Shown one piece after another: positions 5,381-8,467 of a stretch of DNA of 8,467 nt; position 1 is the stretch's first letter, and every line of letters starts with the position of its first letter. The translations under genes and the position numbers were made by a program. Origin of the DNA: Prevotellaceae bacterium (lineage in GTDB: Bacteria > Bacteroidota > Bacteroidia > Bacteroidales > Paludibacteraceae); the NCBI GenBank assembly GCA_020636695.1, contig JACJXJ010000030.1:1-8467 (forward strand), written 5' to 3'. The notes beneath the pieces are model-generated. The model was not told the origin of the DNA. It saw only the letters and a list, made by a program, of their open reading frames with translations, and ran no database searches.

Positions 5381-8311
5381 ATGAAAAAACAAATTTTACT
5401 CAGCATCTTTCTTGTGCTTTCTGCTATTATAGCAACAGCGCAAACAGTACTCAGTCCTGGAGATGTTGCCATTGTTCAAGTAAATTACAGTTATCATTAT
5501 TCATTTGACTTTGTAGTTTTAACAGAACTTGAAGCTGGCACTCAAATCTGGTTTACCGATTACACTTATTCTGACTCCCTAAAACATCTCAATGAAACAA
5601 CGTCATCAGACGGAAGATACCTTTATACTGCGCCAGAAAAAATTGAAGCTGGAACAGTTATCCAGAGTGCAGGAAATGCTAATATCGCAAAATCAGGATC
5701 TTCTCTAAGTTTTCGTAGCTTCCGCGACTCATACGTCCTCACTGGAGAAAACTTAATAGCTTATCAGGTCAACCATAGTGACACCACTTATCTTACGGCT
5801 TTCGGATGGATGCGACAAAATAGCTTTGCCCCAGGAAGCACAACAGAGCATAAATACAGCGACATTCCTCCTGGATTATCTTTTGCAAATCATACAGTCG
5901 TTCAAATGGATTCCAGCTATGGCACTATCGATATAAGACGCGATTTTAAATATAATTATCACTATTTGGGTACAGCTGAGAAAATACGAGAATGGCTCTC
6001 TAAAACAAGTAATTACAGTACAGCAAAAAACAGTAGCAACACACCTGTTAGTAAGTTCACCGTAATGCCTCTAGACTCCGTAAAATTTACCTTCGAGGAT
6101 ATATCCCCTGCGCATAATGAATCAAACGTATCCGTAAAAACCGATGTAAAAATTAGTTTTACAGGTAACGGACTTGCTGAAGTAAAAAAAGACATCACCG
6201 TACGCAATCTTTTAACTCAATCGACCTCTTATATTTTAGCTGAAGAGATGAAGGTTTCTAACGAAAGCGAAACAGAACTCACGAAAAAAGCAGTCGTATC
6301 TTTTTCATTAGCCAATAGAATAGAACCTTCACAAAACTATGCTATTGAAATACCTAGTGAAGCAATAACATCAGAATACGGAGGAAAATTTTGGCCTCAA
6401 AACGATACCGTTATCCATTTCAGCACAAGTTCCAGTCGCAGTTATGTTAATGTTGATTTTAGCGTCGATAAAAGAGAGAACTGTCATTGGACTACCGATT
6501 CGGTAAAAGAACGTTATGGAGATTTTTATTTATATGGATATTGGGATTTTGAAATAAAAGGTATACCAATGCGGTTCTACACCAACGAATACAGCGAAAA
6601 TGGTTCTTCTCCCAATAAATTTAATACATATGGATATAATGACTACCTCTTTTTAGGTGGACGATTGGTAGTTAACCTGAGCAAAATCGAAAATACCATT
6701 ACGGGTGTATGGAGCGAGCTATACGAAAATAACTGTGCAATAATAACAAACTTATATAGCAATGGGTCAGTCATTAGCTCCCGTACAATCACAGGTTCGA
6801 ATCAATTACTTCCTAGTAATGACGGTATGTACCATGTACCACAATTTATCCAAATTGACGACAATAACAAAATTGATTCCATAGAATATTTAAGCCCAGA
6901 AGGTATTGCCTATAAAATGCAAATAGAACTTATCGATTTGGCTGCTCCACGAGTAGACTTAGGTGATGATATCAAAATTTGCCGTGGCGACTCTACTCTA
7001 CTCGACGCAGGCTTTATTCCTGGAGCCGAATATATGTGGAGTAATAATGCTACCACTTCAAAAATTTGGGTAAAAGAGACCGGTGATTATCACGTAACGG
7101 TTAAAAACACGTTGGGACAAGCGAAAGATACCATAAAAGTAGAAGTATTGGAGCCAATTGTTACCATTTTACCCGATACCATTTATGCATGTGTAGGCGA
7201 CACGGTTACCCTAAATGCAGGTGGAACAGATTACGGTTATTTTTGGAGCGTACGCTATCCTCAAGACACACCTATTCGTAAAGTGACCGAAAGTGGCCTA
7301 TACCAAGTCATTATTAGCAATAGTGCTTGTATGGCTATTGACTCTGTTCGCGTTATTTTTCAAGGTGCTAAACTGGATGTTTTCTTCAACCAAGGAGGTA
7401 TGTGTGGCGCCAACGACGTACAAGGCGAACTTTATCGTCGTGAACAAGTTGGTATGTTCAATGTATTTACACTTTACGAAAGTAAGAATATGCCCCAAAT
7501 GGTACAATTTGATTCATTACCAGCTGGTGAATATTTATTCAAAGCACATTTTGTATCGTATTCATTTGTTGGCGAAAACCCATTTATCGATACCTACAAT
7601 GGTGGAGAAGCAACTTGGTCGACAGTAACGCCATTCACACTAACCTGCACAACCGATACTACCATTTCATTCTCATTGGCTAGCAAGCCTTCTGCTTTTG
7701 AATTTGTAGGAACAGGCACTATTGCAGGACAAGTCATAATGCCATCTCCAAATCTTGTACGTGGTTTTGGTGCACCAAGCAACATATCTACATTTAGCAA
7801 TATTTTAATCATGCTGTACGATGGAACAGGCACTTTAATTGCCACCACGTCACCTGATGCAAATGGTTTCTATAGCTTTACTAATTTGCCTGCTGGCACT
7901 TACAGCGTAAGTGTAGAACACACAGGATACAGCTTACAAAGTGTATTTAGCACCAATTTATCGGAAGGCGCTTCAGTTTCGAATGCCAACTTTAGTATCG
8001 AAGAAGAATCACATACCATCGTTCAGGGCATCAGCACAGAAATTGGTCAAATTTCAGACAACGATGTACGTGTAACTCTGCTTCCTAATCGTATACTCAC
8101 ATCGGCACAATTGGCCATTGCTAGCACCTGTGCTGATCGTGCTACCGTGACTTTATACGATATGACTGGTCGTGTGTGCAACCAATTCCAAATGAATTTG
8201 GTAGCAGGTAACAACGAAACAACCATTACCAACAACGGTATCAAAGGATTATATTTACTAAAAGTGGCAACTTCAGAGAAAACAACCACGTTGCGCGTTA
8301 TTTTTGAATAA
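5381..8311 (+). CDS. Secreted multidomain protein with T9SS type A sorting domain
   Basis: A 976-residue extracellular protein. A Sec signal peptide covers 1-20 (MKKQ, hydrophobic core, cleavage near ATA/QT). Residues 24-230 match a secreted N-terminal domain seen in Bacteroidota and cyanobacteria (SPGDVAIV..., FDFVVLTELEAGTQIWFTD, LTGENLIAYQV). Residues 240-350 resemble a bacterial Ig-like Big_5/SbsA fold (SPAHNESNVSVKTDVKISF). Residues 355-520 are an aromatic-rich region I cannot assign. Two tandem PKD/Ig-like repeats follow at 525-590 and 592-660 (C-GD...L-AG...W...G-Y-V). Residues 663-770 look like a T9SS-associated regulatory-like domain (LPAGEYLFKAH, TYNGGEATW), and 778-875 like a carboxypeptidase-regulatory/SdrB-type beta domain (GFYSFTNLPAGTYSVSVEHTGY). 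Residues 893-976 form the type A sorting domain (VTLYDMTGRV, GLYLLKV, RVIFE); the usual PNP motif reads LPNR. No catalytic motif was seen, so a structural or adhesive surface role is inferred. ATG 5381 is fixed by the signal peptide. Confidence 0.88.
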   Translation: MKKQILLSIFLVLSAIIATAQTVLSPGDVAIVQVNYSYHYSFDFVVLTELEAGTQIWFTDYTYSDSLKHLNETTSSDGRYLYTAPEKIEAGTVIQSAGNANIAKSGSSLSFRSFRDSYVLTGENLIAYQVNHSDTTYLTAFGWMRQNSFAPGSTTEHKYSDIPPGLSFANHTVVQMDSSYGTIDIRRDFKYNYHYLGTAEKIREWLSKTSNYSTAKNSSNTPVSKFTVMPLDSVKFTFEDISPAHNESNVSVKTDVKISFTGNGLAEVKKDITVRNLLTQSTSYILAEEMKVSNESETELTKKAVVSFSLANRIEPSQNYAIEIPSEAITSEYGGKFWPQNDTVIHFSTSSSRSYVNVDFSVDKRENCHWTTDSVKERYGDFYLYGYWDFEIKGIPMRFYTNEYSENGSSPNKFNTYGYNDYLFLGGRLVVNLSKIENTITGVWSELYENNCAIITNLYSNGSVISSRTITGSNQLLPSNDGMYHVPQFIQIDDNNKIDSIEYLSPEGIAYKMQIELIDLAAPRVDLGDDIKICRGDSTLLDAGFIPGAEYMWSNNATTSKIWVKETGDYHVTVKNTLGQAKDTIKVEVLEPIVTILPDTIYACVGDTVTLNAGGTDYGYFWSVRYPQDTPIRKVTESGLYQVIISNSACMAIDSVRVIFQGAKLDVFFNQGGMCGANDVQGELYRREQVGMFNVFTLYESKNMPQMVQFDSLPAGEYLFKAHFVSYSFVGENPFIDTYNGGEATWSTVTPFTLTCTTDTTISFSLASKPSAFEFVGTGTIAGQVIMPSPNLVRGFGAPSNISTFSNILIMLYDGTGTLIATTSPDANGFYSFTNLPAGTYSVSVEHTGYSLQSVFSTNLSEGASVSNANFSIEEESHTIVQGISTEIGQISDNDVRVTLLPNRILTSAQLAIASTCADRATVTLYDMTGRVCNQFQMNLVAGNNETTITNNGIKGLYLLKVATSEKTTTLRVIFE

Positions 8312-8339
8312 ATAACGTTTCTAGTAAATTACCAATTTT

Positions 8340-8380
8340 CTTCCATCCAATAGGCAACTATTGGGTGGAAGTTTTTTTTT
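8340..8380 (+). terminator. Strong intrinsic terminator of the secreted-protein gene
   Basis: A 14-base stem (8340-8353 with 8358-8371) pairs completely with one U-G wobble, is capped by a GCAA (GNRA-type) tetraloop at 8354-8357 and runs straight into nine T (8372-8380). It begins 28 bases after the stop codon. No matching A-run lies on the upstream side, so it should act only on + strand transcripts. Confidence 0.93.
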
Positions 8381-8467
8381 GTACCAAGTCGACATGAGTA
8401 CCAAGAAGTTCACACTTAAGGCTATTTTGCAACAAATTAATATAAAAATGAATTTAATTCAATTAAA
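8381..8467 (+). other. Right edge of window; possible start of another gene
   Basis: After the terminator, an ATG at 8394 opens a frame that stays open for 24 codons to the edge (begins MSTKKFTLKAILQQINIK). A second in-frame ATG lies at 8448, preceded by TATTTTG (8423-8429), which is one base short of the -7 consensus. The octamer GTACCAAG occurs twice (8381-8388 and 8398-8405). The frame is too short to call as a gene, and the AT-rich end could equally be intergenic. Confidence 0.25.

Noticed and set aside
7293..7628. 111-codon + strand open frame inside the secreted-protein gene
   Set aside because: It is out of frame with a continuous multidomain protein that has conserved PKD-like and sorting motifs on both sides.

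Overview
The window looks like a stretch of a Bacteroidota (Bacteroidetes) chromosome. Three things point there. The last gene encodes a signal-peptide protein ending in what looks like a type IX secretion (T9SS) type A sorting domain. Close matches to the Bacteroidota -7 promoter element (TAnnTTTG) stand in front of genes, and most starts lack a Shine-Dalgarno sequence. The DNA is also moderately AT-rich. A Bacteroidales, Paludibacter-like host is possible, but the sequence alone does not fix it. All genes read on the + strand.

Layout. Positions 1-1905 hold the 3' three quarters of alaS (alanyl-tRNA synthetase), cut by the left edge. A promoter-like element directly after its stop leads into trpS (1957-3039), a tryptophanyl-tRNA synthetase of the divergent 'GDRPTG...HIGHYFG' type. 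After 43 bases comes an EamA/DMT-family ten-helix transporter (3083-3988). After another 24 bases comes a 57-residue cysteine-rich CWC-type protein (4013-4186). An AraC-family regulator follows (4255-5055), visibly more AT-rich than alaS and trpS, with a weak terminator candidate across its stop codon. A 325-base gene-free stretch (5056-5380) carries a strong -7 box and a small inverted repeat. It precedes a 976-residue secreted multidomain protein with a T9SS C-terminal domain (5381-8311). A clear intrinsic terminator (8340-8380) closes that unit. The last 87 bases may contain the start of another gene but prove nothing.

How the genes work together. alaS and trpS are housekeeping translation genes that happen to be adjacent. 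Spacing suggests that trpS, the transporter and the CWC protein share a transcript. The AraC regulator could act on its own promoter or on the secreted-protein gene downstream, but no sequence evidence shows a target. The secreted protein would cross the inner membrane by Sec and the outer membrane by T9SS, and end up on the cell surface or be released.

I see no mobile element, CRISPR array, RNA gene or defence system, and no clear sign of a wholly new system. The points most worth a second look are the TrpRS subtype, with non-canonical residues at two positions tied to indolmycin sensitivity, the small CWC protein with its central Trp replaced, and an unassigned domain plus a degenerate sorting motif in the secreted protein.
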